From positions 24,569,248 to 24,629,247 of the forward strand of contig CAIIXF020000003.1 of the NCBI GenBank assembly GCA_903813345.2: DNA of 60,000 bases. Direction: 5' to 3'. The notes below the pieces were generated by a model. The model was given only the letters and a program-made list of their open reading frames with translations, was not told the DNA's origin and did not search any database. This DNA is from Owenia fusiformis. Taxonomy: Eukaryota > Annelida > Polychaeta > Sabellida > Oweniidae. The stretch's first letter is position 1; the number at the start of each line of letters is the position of its first letter. Positions 25,331 to 38,055 of this stretch are shown here, piece by piece. The position numbers were made by a program, and so were the translations under genes.

Positions 25331-27125
25331 GCCATTTTTGCTATATACTTTGTTTGTAAAAATGCCATCCATGGCTGTTCGATGGGATTCGCTACGCTTT
25401 GGCGTTGCCGTTGTTCTGGTTGGTCAAGAGCAGCCTTTTTATGCGAAGACATGCCTCCCCATGAGCTTCAACATTTGTAATATTTATCACAGTCATTTGT
25501 AACCTACACTGTTACACCATCTTTCAATAAGACTGGCAATTATGTTTCTTATTATTGTTATAAAAAATAGGTGGGACTCACTACATGCCAGGAATCGCAC
25601 TGCCATTTTGTAATATGATGCACTCTTTGACTGGCATCATTTTGTTTATGGAATAAATAATGATAGGCCAAGCTTAAGGGTACTTTGTAATGCCCTGTCA
25701 AGTTATTTTCCCCGCATAAGCTGACTGGTTGCAAAACTGGTAACTTTCTGAGTAATCAAGAAATGGTCATGTTTGAAATCGGATTATTAAATGCTATTTA
25801 TTAGCTCTGAGGTGAGCTATTGTTATAACGCACTTGTCTGTCTATCTGAAATATCAGGTTTTCAGCTCGTCTTTGGTAATAACTCTATAAGTATTCCATC
25901 AGTTTTGCTTTATACAGGTACTTTTATTTCTAGATTATTAACAATGTCTACATGTTTTGACAAAATATGTCACAAAGATTCAAAATGCCTGCCAATGTTA
26001 TTGTAGAAAAATCAAGTTTTTGCATCATCAATTTGCTTAAAATTGTATAGGTACCTTAATTTATAGATTTTTAAGTTTGGTAATGAATTTGATCCCCTAC
26101 AACTACTATCTTTATATCTTCCAATAAAATAAGCTAAACAAACCTAAATGTACATGCTCAGAACTAATTATCTGACAGGAGAAACATTTGCAACAAACCA
26201 GTTTTAATCATATTGAATCATGTTACATTCTTCATTTTTTTCCTTTACATTTTTGTTTCCTTTAGATTTGCATATTTTGCGATGTGATTTAAAGCCCACA
26301 ATTTAAGAATAAAATATGTAGTTTTATTTTTGTCCCATGTTCTTGTCATACACCAAAAGTAGAATAGAGAGAAAAGTAAAATTTGGTATTCAACAAGCAT
26401 GCACTAAAACAATATACAGCTGCAGTAGAAAAGACTTACAGTCCGAGAACATTAGAATATACAAAACAGCAAAACTAAACAATATTTTGTATTGTATTGC
26501 TTATTTATTTGAATGTCCTGGGATATACAATAAAGGAAGTATAGAAACAATGTTCACTACCGAGGACAATAAAATCTGTTCTGTTGTGGGAGCTGTATGA
26601 TACACATGGAGGTCTAACCAGCAGAATGTATTTGATTGTAAAATATCCAAAAATATGTATGTAATAATTACATGATGTAATAATTCAAAATTTAAAATGT
26701 AGCAGCGGTTTTAATATTCTTAAGGATAAATTTTTAACCTATTATAATGATGTTTATTAAGTATCATTAGATGACTGTCATCATTCAAATAAGTATTTAT
26801 TCTTAGAACCACATGTCTGTACATACATTCAGATAAATGTTACCGTGAATTCTGTATATCAGAACATGGCTATCAATTTTAAAAAAATTCTTTACATTGT
26901 TATTACTTTAATTTGAATGAAATTTCCCTTTGTGTTCTGATCGTGGGTTTTGATATAGATTCTTGAATGGTTTGGGAAAGGGGTATTAGACATTGTTTCT
27001 TTTCACGTTAGATCATGATTTGGGATATGTTCTTATAACTGGTATACACTTAGAGTTTGCCTTTTCTTGCTAGGTTACATTACAATTTTTGATCCTTTCC
27101 CTCTGGCACTTGTGCTTACATATCT
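25331..27125. other. No gene recognised
   Basis: A GC-richer island at about 25365-25455 supports a short minus-strand frame ending in the array; I cannot tie it to a gene. An 87-codon frame at 26337-26600 has no recognisable domain. Confidence 0.5.
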
Positions 27126-27250
27126 CTAATCCAAACACCTGTAGAACTGAACACTTTCTCAGTACCAATTTTTTATCCCCCATTGACTCACACTAGCTAT
27201 TTTGAACACTTTTCGTTCAAGTTGAGTTCAGATAAGTCAGGTTTTACTAT
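27126..27250. mobile_element. Diverged copy of the CAGTRAAACCTGT MITE family
   Basis: The right end TCAGGTTTTACTATA is the family terminus, and GAACACTTTTCGTTCAAGTTG and the left CACCTGTAGAACTGAACACT match internal motifs. Confidence 0.6.
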
Positions 27251-27858
27251 AATCGTTAAATGCTTAATTATTTATTGAAGTATGTAAACAAATAGTTCTA
27301 AATATAGCATGGTAGCATGTTTGAGAAACTTTGTATCAACTTAGGTCTAGCTACAAATTGACTCTAGAATCATCTAATGAAAATAATTGGTTTTCAATAT
27401 ATTGGGCAATATAATCATTTTATGATAGTCATATAAGTAATTGTACCACTGTTCACATGGGACTCTTGCAGAAAAACTTTCCAAGGATGTATTATTACAT
27501 CTTTTAAAAAGCCCTTAGGGAATTTATTTAATTGTTTGGTTTATTAGATCAATTTGGGTATCTTCAATTACCAAAAGGATGTAGTTCCATTGCACAAACA
27601 TCTGGATATAGTTTTTGTCTTTTTGACTTTAAAGAATTGTATGTTGTTTGTATATCATGCTCTTTAAAACTTGAATACTGTGAGATCTGTCTACCTAAAA
27701 ATTTCAAAATTCTAATCAGTATTTTTTGTTTTCCTGTTAAAAAAGCGTCAATAGTCTTTACTGGCCATTGATTGACTAATTGATTGAATTTATGTATTGT
27801 TCCTGATGTACTGCCTATTGATACATTCTGTCTATAGAGTACATGTAGTTTAATTAGT

Positions 27859-28563
27859 TTAACCTTTAGCAGACCACCGGCGACCGCGTCCGCCCATTCA
27901 AAACTACCCCCAGAATCCACCGGCGGATCCGGACGACACAAATCTAACTTTTGAAAACTTTACTTTTTCCCGCCGTTCTTATGATCCAATTAGATTGCCC
28001 GATTTATTCAGTCCTTAGTAGGTGACTTCCTGTTGACCTAGAAATGGCGATGTTTCGAAAAATATTTCTCAATTCAACAATTCAACAGTGTTTAAGTCAT
28101 TTTTAGTGAACAAATCGTACAAAATGACGGCCAAATACGATCACAACGAAAATGTGGAGGAAATGGATTGCGATTTCGAGCTCTTTAGGCTCTTGGAAGC
28201 CGATAATGGTCATCGAAAATAGAAACTAGAATATTTTCTGAACTGAAAAGAAGAACATTCGATCTCTGCAAATTCAGTTTTGGATTCTGACCAGACGTTG
28301 AATCTCCCGAGGGGCGAAACGGCGGATTCTGGAGGAGTATTCATGGTATATTCAAGCCCAGTCGTGTTTATGTACGAAAAAAATTCATGAGAACATTTTT
28401 CTCATGAGCCACGCTAGTGTATCTTCCCTTTGTGAAAATTTTATCCAGATTCATTCAGTAGTTATTGAGATATTAATTATTTAGTCCAGGCATATCATTT
28501 TTGAAAAATAAGTCAGATGCGTGGGATATATTTGCTGAAATAAGTCGGAGTGCAGAAGGTTAA
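27859..28563. mobile_element. piggyBac-derived internally deleted element
   Basis: TTAA lies at both ends (27859-27862, 28560-28563). The termini are CCTTTAGCAG and, reverse-complemented, CCTTCTGCAC, close to the CCYTTGCAC-type ends of piggyBac elements. At 697 bp it is far too short for a transposase of about 600 residues, but it keeps a short acidic start frame (separate entry). Confidence 0.8.
28124..28222 (+). pseudogene. Residual N terminus of a piggyBac-type transposase
   Basis: A 32-residue frame inside the element reads MTAKYDHNENVEEMDCD and onward to FELFRLLEAD, then stops. Acidic N termini with D/E-rich and leucine motifs of this kind are usual in piggyBac transposases. It is truncated before any catalytic region. 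Identification rests on context more than on sequence. Confidence 0.5.
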
Positions 28564-28965
28564 TAGTTTAATAAACTAGAAATGTACATATGCAGTAATC
28601 ATGGAATACCAACTACAACTTTTGAAGAGCACACTAAGAAAACAAAAAAAACGTACTAACCTGTAAAGACAACATTTTTAAATCTAAATTTAGAATATTG
28701 TTTATTCTAGAGTTGCGGAAGTTAGATGCAGTATTCTATTTCATTACATCTGCCAATCTATCTACATACCACCACTTTGGTTTGAATGATAATCTTGATT
28801 TGCAATCTGGCTAATTGCTTGAACATAAGGTGTGGCTACTTAGTATTTTTATACCATATGCACACGTCGCTTTTAAATGACTTCTGAACAGTTTTAAACT
28901 ATTGAGTGTCTGTTTTTTTGTTTATTGTTCCTGACATACAACTTCAGTTTTTCAAATTTGACCAG

Positions 28966-29456
28966 CATGTTGAACTATGAATCAGTAGCCCTAATAATTT
29001 CAATAGCAAAATCTCTTTTTTTCAAAATGTTGAATTAAGAATCAGTAACCCCAATAATTTCAATAGCAAAATCTCTTATTTTCCACATGTTGAATTTATG
29101 AATCAGTAACCCCAATTATTTCAATAGCAAAATCTATTATTTTCCACATGTTGAATTTATGAATCAGTAAGCCCCAATGATTTCAATAGCAAAATCTCTT
29201 ATTTTCAACATGTTGAATTAAGAATCAGTAGCCCCAATGATTTCAATAGCAAAATCTCTTATTTTCAAAATGTTGAATTAAGAATCAGTAGCCCCAATGA
29301 TTTCAATAGCAAAATCACTTATTTTCAACATGTTGAATTAAGAATCAGTAGCCCCAATGATTTCAATAGCAAAATCTCTTATTTTCAACATGTTGAATTT
29401 ATGAATCAGTAGCCCCAATGATTTCAATAGCAAAATCTCTTATTTTCAACATGTTG
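28966..29456. repeat. 60-bp minisatellite, eight units
   Basis: Eight head-to-tail units of 60-61 bp start near 28966, 29026, 29086, 29147, 29208, 29268, 29328 and 29388, with a partial ninth. Each contains ATTTCAATAGCAAAATCTCT and ATGTTGAA. The last five are the most alike. Units are contiguous without spacers. Confidence 0.95.
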
Positions 29457-31902
29457 TATGAATGGCACCATCAGCAAAATTAACATGCTATAAAATAACA
29501 TGTTATAGACATTACTAAAATGTTATTTGAGAGACACAGCACTATAAATGACAAGATATGTACATGTCAAACAAAAGTTAAACTTACACCCCAGGGAGGT
29601 TCATATTTGACAATTTTGGCCCAAATGTGGCTAAAATTACTTGTTTGATCTAGCCATGGACTTTTGATTATCCATATACATGTACATACAAAAATTATAT
29701 ATGTTTTGATTATCCATATATGTATATAGAAAAATGGAAGAATATTAAATAAACAAAATAAAATTATAAACAATATTAGTAATTCACTACTTGTTTGGAG
29801 TAATACAGTATCACTTTTGTTTGATATTTTGTAAATATTACTACTTTAAGAATATGATATTAAGCAATGGTAAATTAAAAAATGTAAAACATAGACATCC
29901 CCTTTTTAGCATTTCTCCGTACAAAACATCCCTAACTAGGGTTATATGCATAATGTATTTAGTAGGTCTCAGACATGATGAACCTTTTGATAGTATCATT
30001 TTAGCCATAGTAACAAGATCAGTAACAAGATCACTATGTCAGGTAGATACTATTTCAAGGATATCTACCTACTACGATGTTTATGTCTAAAATTATCTGT
30101 ATCAAGGTAATTGATAAACATCCTTGGTGCTGGTTAATTCCAAATAGCATGAAAACAATATATAAATAGAAAACACCAAGATGGTTTAGAAATCATCATC
30201 CCGGTCAATTTATATTGTTTAGTAGTATTTTAGTCATATCAAGGAGATATTTTTAACTGCTGATTCTCCCTTGTTTTTTTTACAGTAATTTTGAATTAGA
30301 AATTATTAGCACTTGCTATAAGTGAGTTTCCTCTGTACATTCTATAATATTACTCAACAAAAAGGAAATGAACATCTAACCAGCATATGATGTATCTTCA
30401 ATACGGACCCATAAAACCAAACCAATCTGTCAAAACTGGATATTAAAAACCTTAAAATCAGATTATTAGAAAACCACAAAAATCTGAAATAAAAAAAACA
30501 TGAATATTTTTTAAATTAGTATAGAATAGAATTTGACAGTTTTACTTACCAGTATAGATTCCCGGGTAAAGATCAACACAGATTACTAAAGGAACTTCTT
30601 CCAATCCTAATCTTCTCTGTTCTTTCTTCTTAATACCCCTAGCTTTTCCTTTCAAGATCTTGTTTGATTTCTACAAATGGTGAACATTTGTGGTTAACTC
30701 TACAAGTTGTTCCTGAACCACAAGGCTGCCTTTTTCAATTTCCTAAAAATTAGTGATGTTGATTTCACTAAAATGTAAAGTAAAGCAATGTGTAAGCAGT
30801 TTGTAAAAGTGTGTACAGGCTTAATTCATTCTGATAAAGCTATTGTAATAATTCTGTTGATGATTGGGTCATCTAAAGCTTATATAATGCAGTATCTAGT
30901 CTACTTCCCTGACTTATATATATAAATCAGATCTCAAGAATGTGTTATTCTGTAAGAGAGACCATACCATTGCAAGATCAGCCAAATGCAGTAAGAAATT
31001 CAAGCAAACTACAATTACCATTTGGCTATATAACTGATTACATGATACATTGCCTTTTATTAATTACTATAAACTTGTTCGCCTCAACATTTTTCTGTTT
31101 GGTCTATGTGTCTGACTGTATTTCAGTACTCTGTTTTTCCCTCAGCCATTATGCTAAGACACTATTTATAATGGAATCTGTTGGTTATAGTCTCCAACTT
31201 TTTGTGGACAGTGTTCAGAGTTTGGTGGATTTTGATCAGCATTCAGCAGTTCGTGTCTGTGACAAAAGGCAGGTAGTGACATTTTGCATGTTAATACCTT
31301 GTTATTTATGCTGTTCAGTTGTTTGAGGACTGATTCCATGGGTTTATATTGTTTATAGGGTATTGTTTCTCTCTTTCCCTGTCCTATAATAATATGGTGG
31401 TAGATGTCAAGGAAGGAATACAATTTCAGTGTATTGAAGTTTCTCTGTTAGATAATGATATAGATATTAAACAAACATTTTGTGCACTAAATAAGATGTT
31501 GTAGAGCTGTCTTTCAAATGGTCAAATAATTGCAATAGATATACTCCAGGATTGCATTTGATTTGATTCTGTTTCATCACAGTTTCATTCTTCATTTTTA
31601 TGATATTGTCTTTGATGAACCTTTTTATTTCTGGTCATTTATTTATATCTCTAACATTTCGTCCATTGATATTAGTTTGACTACTGGGATGGATCTGTAT
31701 GAACTCATTCTTTCAATTAAGTTTCAATATATAGGTGTTAATTGTGATATACAGTAGTAACTTAAAATGGGTTCTATTATTATCCAGAGGCTTAATACTT
31801 TGTATAGCTAAGAATACCTGAAATCCATTGTTTCCTTACTATGATGTCATTATAACCAGGGTTACAACTGATTTAGGAATTCTTTAATTTATTGAATTTC
31901 TG
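29457..31902. other. No gene recognised
   Basis: Contains a short direct repeat of TTTTGATTATCCATATA (about 29660 and 29704), a fragment of the GTAGCC MITE interior, and a 128-codon plus-strand frame at 30940-31326. That frame is Cys/Leu/Ser rich and partly hydrophobic, without a family match. Confidence 0.5.
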
Positions 31903-31973
31903 TTAAGCTAAGTTCACACCAATGGCGCTTTGATTGCGCCATCAAAGCGCTGTTGGTGTGAACTTAGCTTTAA
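31903..31973. mobile_element. Compact 63-bp palindromic MITE with TTAA flanks
   Basis: GCTAAGTTCACACCAA on the left and TTGGTGTGAACTTAGC on the right are exact inverted repeats. The centre GCGCTTTGATTGCGCC is itself partly palindromic, and TTAA lies at both borders. Confidence 0.75.
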
Positions 31974-33360
31974 TGATCCCAGAAGATTCAAAATATATAA
32001 CTATTGAGCAATAATCATTTTTCTACATACCGGCCCAAACAACCATTTCAATGCTAAACATACCGTCACTCAATTAATCATTTACATGATTTAAAACACG
32101 TCAAAATAATGTTGGATGTGTATATGCAGCCACAAATTTAGCAATCTAAGTCTGCAGAAGGAAAATATAGGCTGGGCCAATGAAGTATCCCTTATTTATC
32201 CCATACAAGCTATTGGTAATAATTTTTTGCCCACCCTGTATAATATCAGACTATCAATTAAATTTCTACCAGGATGCTAATCTTTAATTATTACTTCATG
32301 CTTCTACCTTCACCTCCTGTATAGGTGCAAATTTCCTAAAAATAATTATTGTATACAGAACCGTACACAAACATGCTGACATTGCCTAATATCAATCAGG
32401 CATTGTACTTATTCCTTGCAGATTTGCATTGGACTGTATTGTATTCAATCCTATTGTATAATGGAATAACAATAGAGTATGTATAACATCCCAATACATA
32501 CCTTCTATGTTTATCCCATGCAGATGGTTCACTGATTGTAGAGGTTAGTTCTAAAGTAACCTCTGGATTGTAAAGACAATTATACAGTTCAACAGCCCCA
32601 CCCTACCTACTGATGGCCATCAAAGCCAAGGTCATACATAGATTCAAACCAACAGCACTGACATTTTCTCAGTCAGCGAGAAGAAATAAATAATATTTAA
32701 TGTTGGTTAATACTGAGTAAACAATGACTTCAGAGGAAATGACCATATATAGAAAATCATACTTCTGACGACAAGCTCTGGTTGGCTCAGTGACTTCAGA
32801 GGTTTCTCTTAAGAAGCTCTTGAGAAGCTAAGTCACATGAATATGAATGATATGATAAGGGTGGAACCTGGTATTATGTCAGGACAGCAGGACACTACTT
32901 TTCAGATACACAATTATGTGATTCTCCTGGTGATTCCTTTAGAAAATTGGTATATGTGAGGCAGTTCTTGAATATCAAATAATAAAGGCAATTACTCTGC
33001 ATGTATGTGCAGTTGTTTTGTTCTTGATAAACGATATACGCCCGATATACATAAGTTCATGTTTCATACCATAATGCAATTACAGCCAACACAAGACAAT
33101 TGAAAAGAGAGAAACACGATATAGGCTGAAAGGGCTTGTGCTTGATGTGTGTACAGTCATAATAGATATCATATTTTTATAAAATGATATGTTATCAACT
33201 AATCTTTTCCTAATTGGAAATTGACCTTACCTGACTTCAATTAAACACTTTTGATAAGTAAAGTGTTGTAAAGTGAATTAAGTTCAAGATTTGATTTATT
33301 TGTGTTTTTGAGTGCAATTTCTAGAATCAATGGATCTTGTACCTTTGTGTACCTATGGCA
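31974..33360. other. No gene recognised
   Basis: AT-rich sequence with no frame above 60 codons and no evident repeat. Confidence 0.65.
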
Positions 33361-33875
33361 CTGTTCCACAACTAGTGACTTTGACGGAACGTCAATGTAA
33401 CAAAATGGATGAACTTCCTAGATACAAGTTTTTTGTTTTCTCGATTTAAACTTACGTATAAGTCATGTTGTGGATTATCATTTGGCACAAAGTTAGACAA
33501 TATAGTTAACCTTTTAGAAATGCTCTCGGTTTTGGACTTGATTTTTAAATAAACCTATAATTGATGCATTTAGACCATCGCTTTTGTCACATTGACGTAA
33601 GTTGTCAAATTAACATACATTGGTAATATAACGGACTTTTGTCAATGTAACAAAAGCGAGGGGCTAAATATATGAATTGCAACTTCATTTACAAAACAAA
33701 TTTCAAATCGAAGAAACTTATTAAAAGTAGACTATATTTTCTAGCTTTGTGCTAAATTATAATCTGCAACTTGACTTATTAGTAGGTTTAAATCAAGAAA
33801 ACAAAAAACTCGTAACCATGAAGTTCTTCATTTTGTTACATTGACGTTCCGTCAAAGTAACTAGTTGTGGAACAG
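33361..33875. mobile_element. 515-bp foldback element
   Basis: The left end CTGTTCCACAACTAGTGACT and right end AGTAACTAGTTGTGGAACAG are inverted repeats. Pairing continues through GGAACGTCAATGTAACAAAA and on to CGCTTTTGTCACATTGAC around a loop at about 33601-33636. Both arms contain GACGGAACGTCAATG. No coding capacity or clear target duplication. Confidence 0.85.
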
Positions 33876-33938
33876 AGTATGGGGTGTGGCGATGTGGTAG
33901 AGGATAGGCCTTTTATAGATAAACTTGCTGCAGTAGAG

Positions 33939-34112
33939 TACAGTGAAACCTGTCTCAGTGGAACACTTTGGTACCTCTTAAAGTGTTCCATTTGGGAAGT
34001 TTTCCACTTAAAGAGGTTCATTTATTTAACATTAAGTCTTGGGACTCTCAAAAGTGTTCACTAACAGAGGTACTCCACTTCTAGGATGTTCAACTTTACA
34101 GGTTTCACTGTA
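33939..34112. mobile_element. TA-flanked MITE, pogo/Tc1-mariner type, best copy
   Basis: The 170-bp element starts CAGTGAAACCTGT and ends ACAGGTTTCACTG, a perfect terminal inverted repeat, with TA on both sides. Inside are GGAACACTTTGGTACCTCTT and related motifs in both orientations. There is no coding capacity. It is the most complete of about six copies in the window. Confidence 0.85.
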
Positions 34113-37100
34113 TAAGGCAGTCTATACAATTGGTCTGCGACATCGAGAATGTGATCATTGAATTGAAACATCACATCTAATTTTCAAACGTAAAGAAAGG
34201 TTCAATATTGACGACAGTATGATATTGTCGTCGTTGGTTGAGGCCTCTCACTTCTCTTGTCCATGCATTACCAGACAAACTGCTTGACAGATTGATTTAA
34301 AATTGATTTTCAGGGATGCCTTCCATAATAAAGAGCTCATTAATCAAATTATATCAAATTAATTCAAGACATAATATTGTTTATTGTGTGCATTGTTGTT
34401 AACAAGACTCCGGGAAATTGCTCATTTTAAGTTTATTCTGCATAAGTAGCATTGTAATCATTTAATTTTATTTACTTTTACTGGTTTTCAAGATGGACAT
34501 CATTGACATTTTAGTGTTTCATTAAGATTTTTCTTTAAAACAAGCAGATTTTTTCTTTTGGATTTTTCATTTTCAATATATTATGTCAATATATTAATTC
34601 AATAGTAAATATAAGACAAAAAATAGATGTACCATATTGCATTGAATTTGACCTTTAAAACAGCAGATTTTGTTAAGTTTAATTTTCATCTTACTGTTTT
34701 CTATGAACAAGGAAGTGTTATTTGCAGAAATATAATGATTTGTTTGCATATATAGTTAAGTAATGGGAAATGTCCAAGTAGATGATGCCGGAAAGGGGAT
34801 AAAAAAGTTATTTATTTAAGTGTCTCTTACAAGGTATTTTCAATTGTTGAGTATTTCGCATTCCTTATATTAAAAGCGATGTAGCATATTAATTTTACAG
34901 TTTCACTTTGGATTGTTGTCAGATTTTTGTTGGTTTTTATTTATACATATAATATTTATCTTAAAAACACAGACCCAACTTTCTTATTTGAACTGTATTG
35001 GAAGCATATTTAGAAATTCCACAGCGTAACTATTGTAGAAATGGAAGAGTCAGAAAGCCTAGAGGTGAACTCAATTTGTTTGAAGCATTTCCTTGTTTTA
35101 AGGAGGTTGTTGATGTTGGTTACTATAGCAACATCTATGATCCTTATCTGGTAGACATTGATTCATGATTGGCCATGAAAATATGAACATCCAAATCAAA
35201 AACAAATTAAATTATTTTGGGACAAAAAGATATTGGAGAACCTACTGAATCTTGCTTCACAAAAAAAGTATATCGAAACCTGTCCTATCAATTCTATAAT
35301 CCAAAAACCTCAACTTTTTCAAGTCACCTTTTCCTTCCATTGATGTGTTAAAAAACCTTGAAATGTTAGCTTCTCTTTTGAACATTGATCAGTATTATTT
35401 GTGAAAGTAACCTCTGATGTGAAAATCTATTTTAAAATTGCACGTTTTATATACTCAATTGGCACGCCGATTATCATCAAACTTTCACAAGGTAATTCAC
35501 ATTTCATGCACTAAATAATTTTGAAATTTTAACACAGTATATAAAAGATTGATTAAATTCACTTTTCTTTGGTCCTGTTTTTGGACACCCTGTAGTTTCT
35601 TTTATGGGCTATTAAGCCTTTATTTCATAAAATTTGGAATTAAGGATATGGACACTGAATGTCAAACATCTCAAATGACTATTAATTATATAATTGCCTG
35701 TAAACATCTCTAGGAAGTTGTACATCAAAGATTATATCATGGTCGTGACTTGTCAAAATTACTCTCCTTGACTGATGTATTTATCTCATACTTCCACTCA
35801 GTTTGAAGCTATGCTTTTTTAATAAATCATTCTCGCATATTAATCATATATCTTCCAGGCCCGTAGCCAAGGGATTCATTTTTCAAAAAGTTCTAAGGGG
35901 GTTCACATTTGACAACTTTGGCCCACCCACAATCACTTGGAAAGTGCTCAGAATGGTGAAAAAAGTGCACGATTTTTGAAAGAAGTTTTGGCCAGGAGGG
36001 AATCTCCTGTACCCCCCTGGCTATGGGTACATCTCCTGCTTGTATGTTGGAGGCTGTTGACCATATAATTAATAATAACAAGGGTTAACATTTATGTACA
36101 ATGAAACTAGCAGAGAGGAACATCATTCAGGAAATATCAGACCAATTATGATGCATTCAGGATTCACATCAACATCAACATGACAAAAACAATGATCCCG
36201 TTTAACTTCATATTATACACAGGACGTGTTTTCTTTGGAGTTATTGAATGAAAGTAACTCATTTGATGACGGAGAGACTAGGCTTTTTACTACTACTCTA
36301 CCTTTGTATTTCAGAAATATTGCTCAGGATAGTTATCTGAGTTTGAAGTTGGGTATACCTTTTATGGACACCCTGTATTATTGTCCACAACATATAATTT
36401 TCATGTATTTGAAATTTACTAACATATTCTACTTAAACAACCATTGATTTTAATGATAAAAACAATTATTAAATAGACCTATTAGTGAATTTGAAATTCT
36501 AGTTAAAAGACATATTACAAATGGTATATATATTTTCCCGTTTGTGTAAATTTGTTACTCATAGAAAACATTTCAAACTGGTACACACCTGAATCAGCCT
36601 TGTATATTTTAAAAACACCTGTGTTCAATGATACTTACTTCACTCAGGCAAGTATAATTGTATTATCTCCACCCCAAGAAATCACTTAACCTTGACAGTG
36701 ACGGTGGTGTGGACATTCAGCATTTCAAGTCTAGCTTAGAGATTGAATAATCATTGGCACCTTTAGTTCTATATCTCAATATTATGAGGAATATAAGACA
36801 AGCTGTATCAATTCAGAAAACAACTTGGTGATTCCAATACAGTTTAATAACTGCAAGCTCCTTGAAAACACTTCTGGTGTAAAAGTTTTGCAAACTCAGG
36901 GGTTTGATGTTAGAATGACAGAAAATCAGCAAGTTATGCCCAGATTCTCCCTGTTAAAAAACCTATCAAGACAAATGATAACAATGATTTGTCAGACTGT
37001 CCTTTGAGAGACAATGCCATACATTGATACATCCACTTTATTGTAGTTAATATGTTGCGTAGCTGAGACAATTGAGTTAATTTTCTGTTTTGATATCTTG

Positions 37101-37566
37101 GTCGTAGAAAATTCATTTATCGAGAGTATATTCTGTTGTCATCTAAGTCCGCAATGCTACCCTAATATGACCTATCAGAGGACTTGTATAAGTGGGTGAT
37201 CGGAAATTATATACTGGAGCATATATTGGGCCGTATAGCCTTCAACATGTAGGTTAATATGGGTGTTTTCAAAATGAGTGTGGCAGATTTATCAAATGCA
37301 ATATGGAGAACTATCTCTAATGTCTAAAGTTATATGTGGCAATGATGAATAACAACAAATGAGTTTTTTAATGCATTATTGGGTATAATGATTTCTTATA
37401 CCATATGAACAGAGATGTCATCACTTTAATTGAAAGTTCTGAAATTGTTGACATGATTCAAATAACAGGTATCATATTTGCTATTTTAGCTATCAAATTT
37501 ATAGGTTTGGGCCTCAATTCATTATGATGGTTATTCCGAATAAAGATAAAATTTCATTAGTCTTGT
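34113..37566. other. No gene recognised
   Basis: Contains the GTAGCC MITE and two single mariner-like GGACACCCTGTA ends near 35585 and 36368. The latter two are oriented alike and about 780 bp apart, so they do not bound one element as inverted repeats. Confidence 0.55.
35858..36030. mobile_element. Short MITE with GTAGCC terminal inverted repeats
   Basis: CCCGTAGCCAAGGG on the left and CCCCCCTGGCTATGGG on the right form imperfect inverted ends. A related internal fragment (GAGGTTCATATTTGACAATT) occurs near 29597-29620. Confidence 0.6.
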
Positions 37567-37620
37567 ATAGTAAAACCTGTATACTGAGAACACCTGGGAC
37601 TGGCCAAAAGTGTTTAGATT
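37567..37620. mobile_element. Short fragment of the CAGTRAAACCTGT MITE family
   Basis: TATAGTAAAACCTGTATACT followed by GAGAACACCTGGGACT matches the family end; the rest is absent. Confidence 0.5.
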
Positions 37621-37689
37621 TCATTTCGTACTTTTATGTGTTACCACAGGGAGCATGATATTCAAACAAGACAACTCTTGTGGCACATC

Positions 37690-37945
37690 AAAAAATTCAA
37701 ATCTAACTGATATGCCAAATTGGCATTACTTCAGAATATGTGACGTAAATGTCGGTCCCGGGGTACCTGTACTCCCTCTACAGAAATAAAGATGTATCAA
37801 TATTCATTATATATTTTGTCTTCAAATCTTCAGAGTTGATAGATAATTGAAGGATGTATCACTGGTGAAAAAATCAAAAAGATTGGTTCATGAAAAGAAT
37901 CTTTGTAAAAAAGCGTCCATTACTTATTGATCACCCCTCGTATGT
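37690..37945. mobile_element. Right half of a mariner-like foldback element
   Basis: It matches 58.95-59.30 kb over GTCGGTCCCGGGGTACCT, GAGTTGATAGATAATTGA and the end CATTACTTATTGATCACCCC followed by TCGTA. It lacks the left arm and the internal insertion seen in the other copy. Confidence 0.75.
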
Positions 37946-38032
37946 GCACATATTTATTAGATCACATAATCATAGCTCATAAAATATGTTTTCCATATAA
38001 TGTTAGTTAAAGTTTTCACTGGTAAAATGAAT

Positions 38033-38055
38033 GGGGGGGGGGGGGGGGGGGGGGG
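38033..38055 (+). repeat. Uninterrupted run of 23 G
   Basis: A homopolymer G run on the plus strand, expected to form G-quadruplexes and to be length-unstable. The proline-rich minus-strand frame through it is an artefact. Its exact length may be a sequencing estimate. Confidence 0.9.

Noticed and set aside
27564-27941. 125-codon minus-strand frame as a gene
   Set aside because: It runs across the left border of the piggyBac-derived element, so its N-terminal part is transposon end sequence; the rest matches no family I know.
28966-29456. Regular 60-bp repeats considered as a CRISPR array
   Set aside because: Units are contiguous with no unique spacers, and the context is animal nuclear DNA; it is a minisatellite.
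30940-31326. 128-codon plus-strand frame as a gene
   Set aside because: No recognisable domain, no repeated or conserved motif and no supporting splice structure; length alone is weak evidence.
35575-36385. Mariner element bounded by GGACACCCTGTA motifs at both ends
   Set aside because: The two motifs have the same orientation, so they are not terminal inverted repeats of one element.
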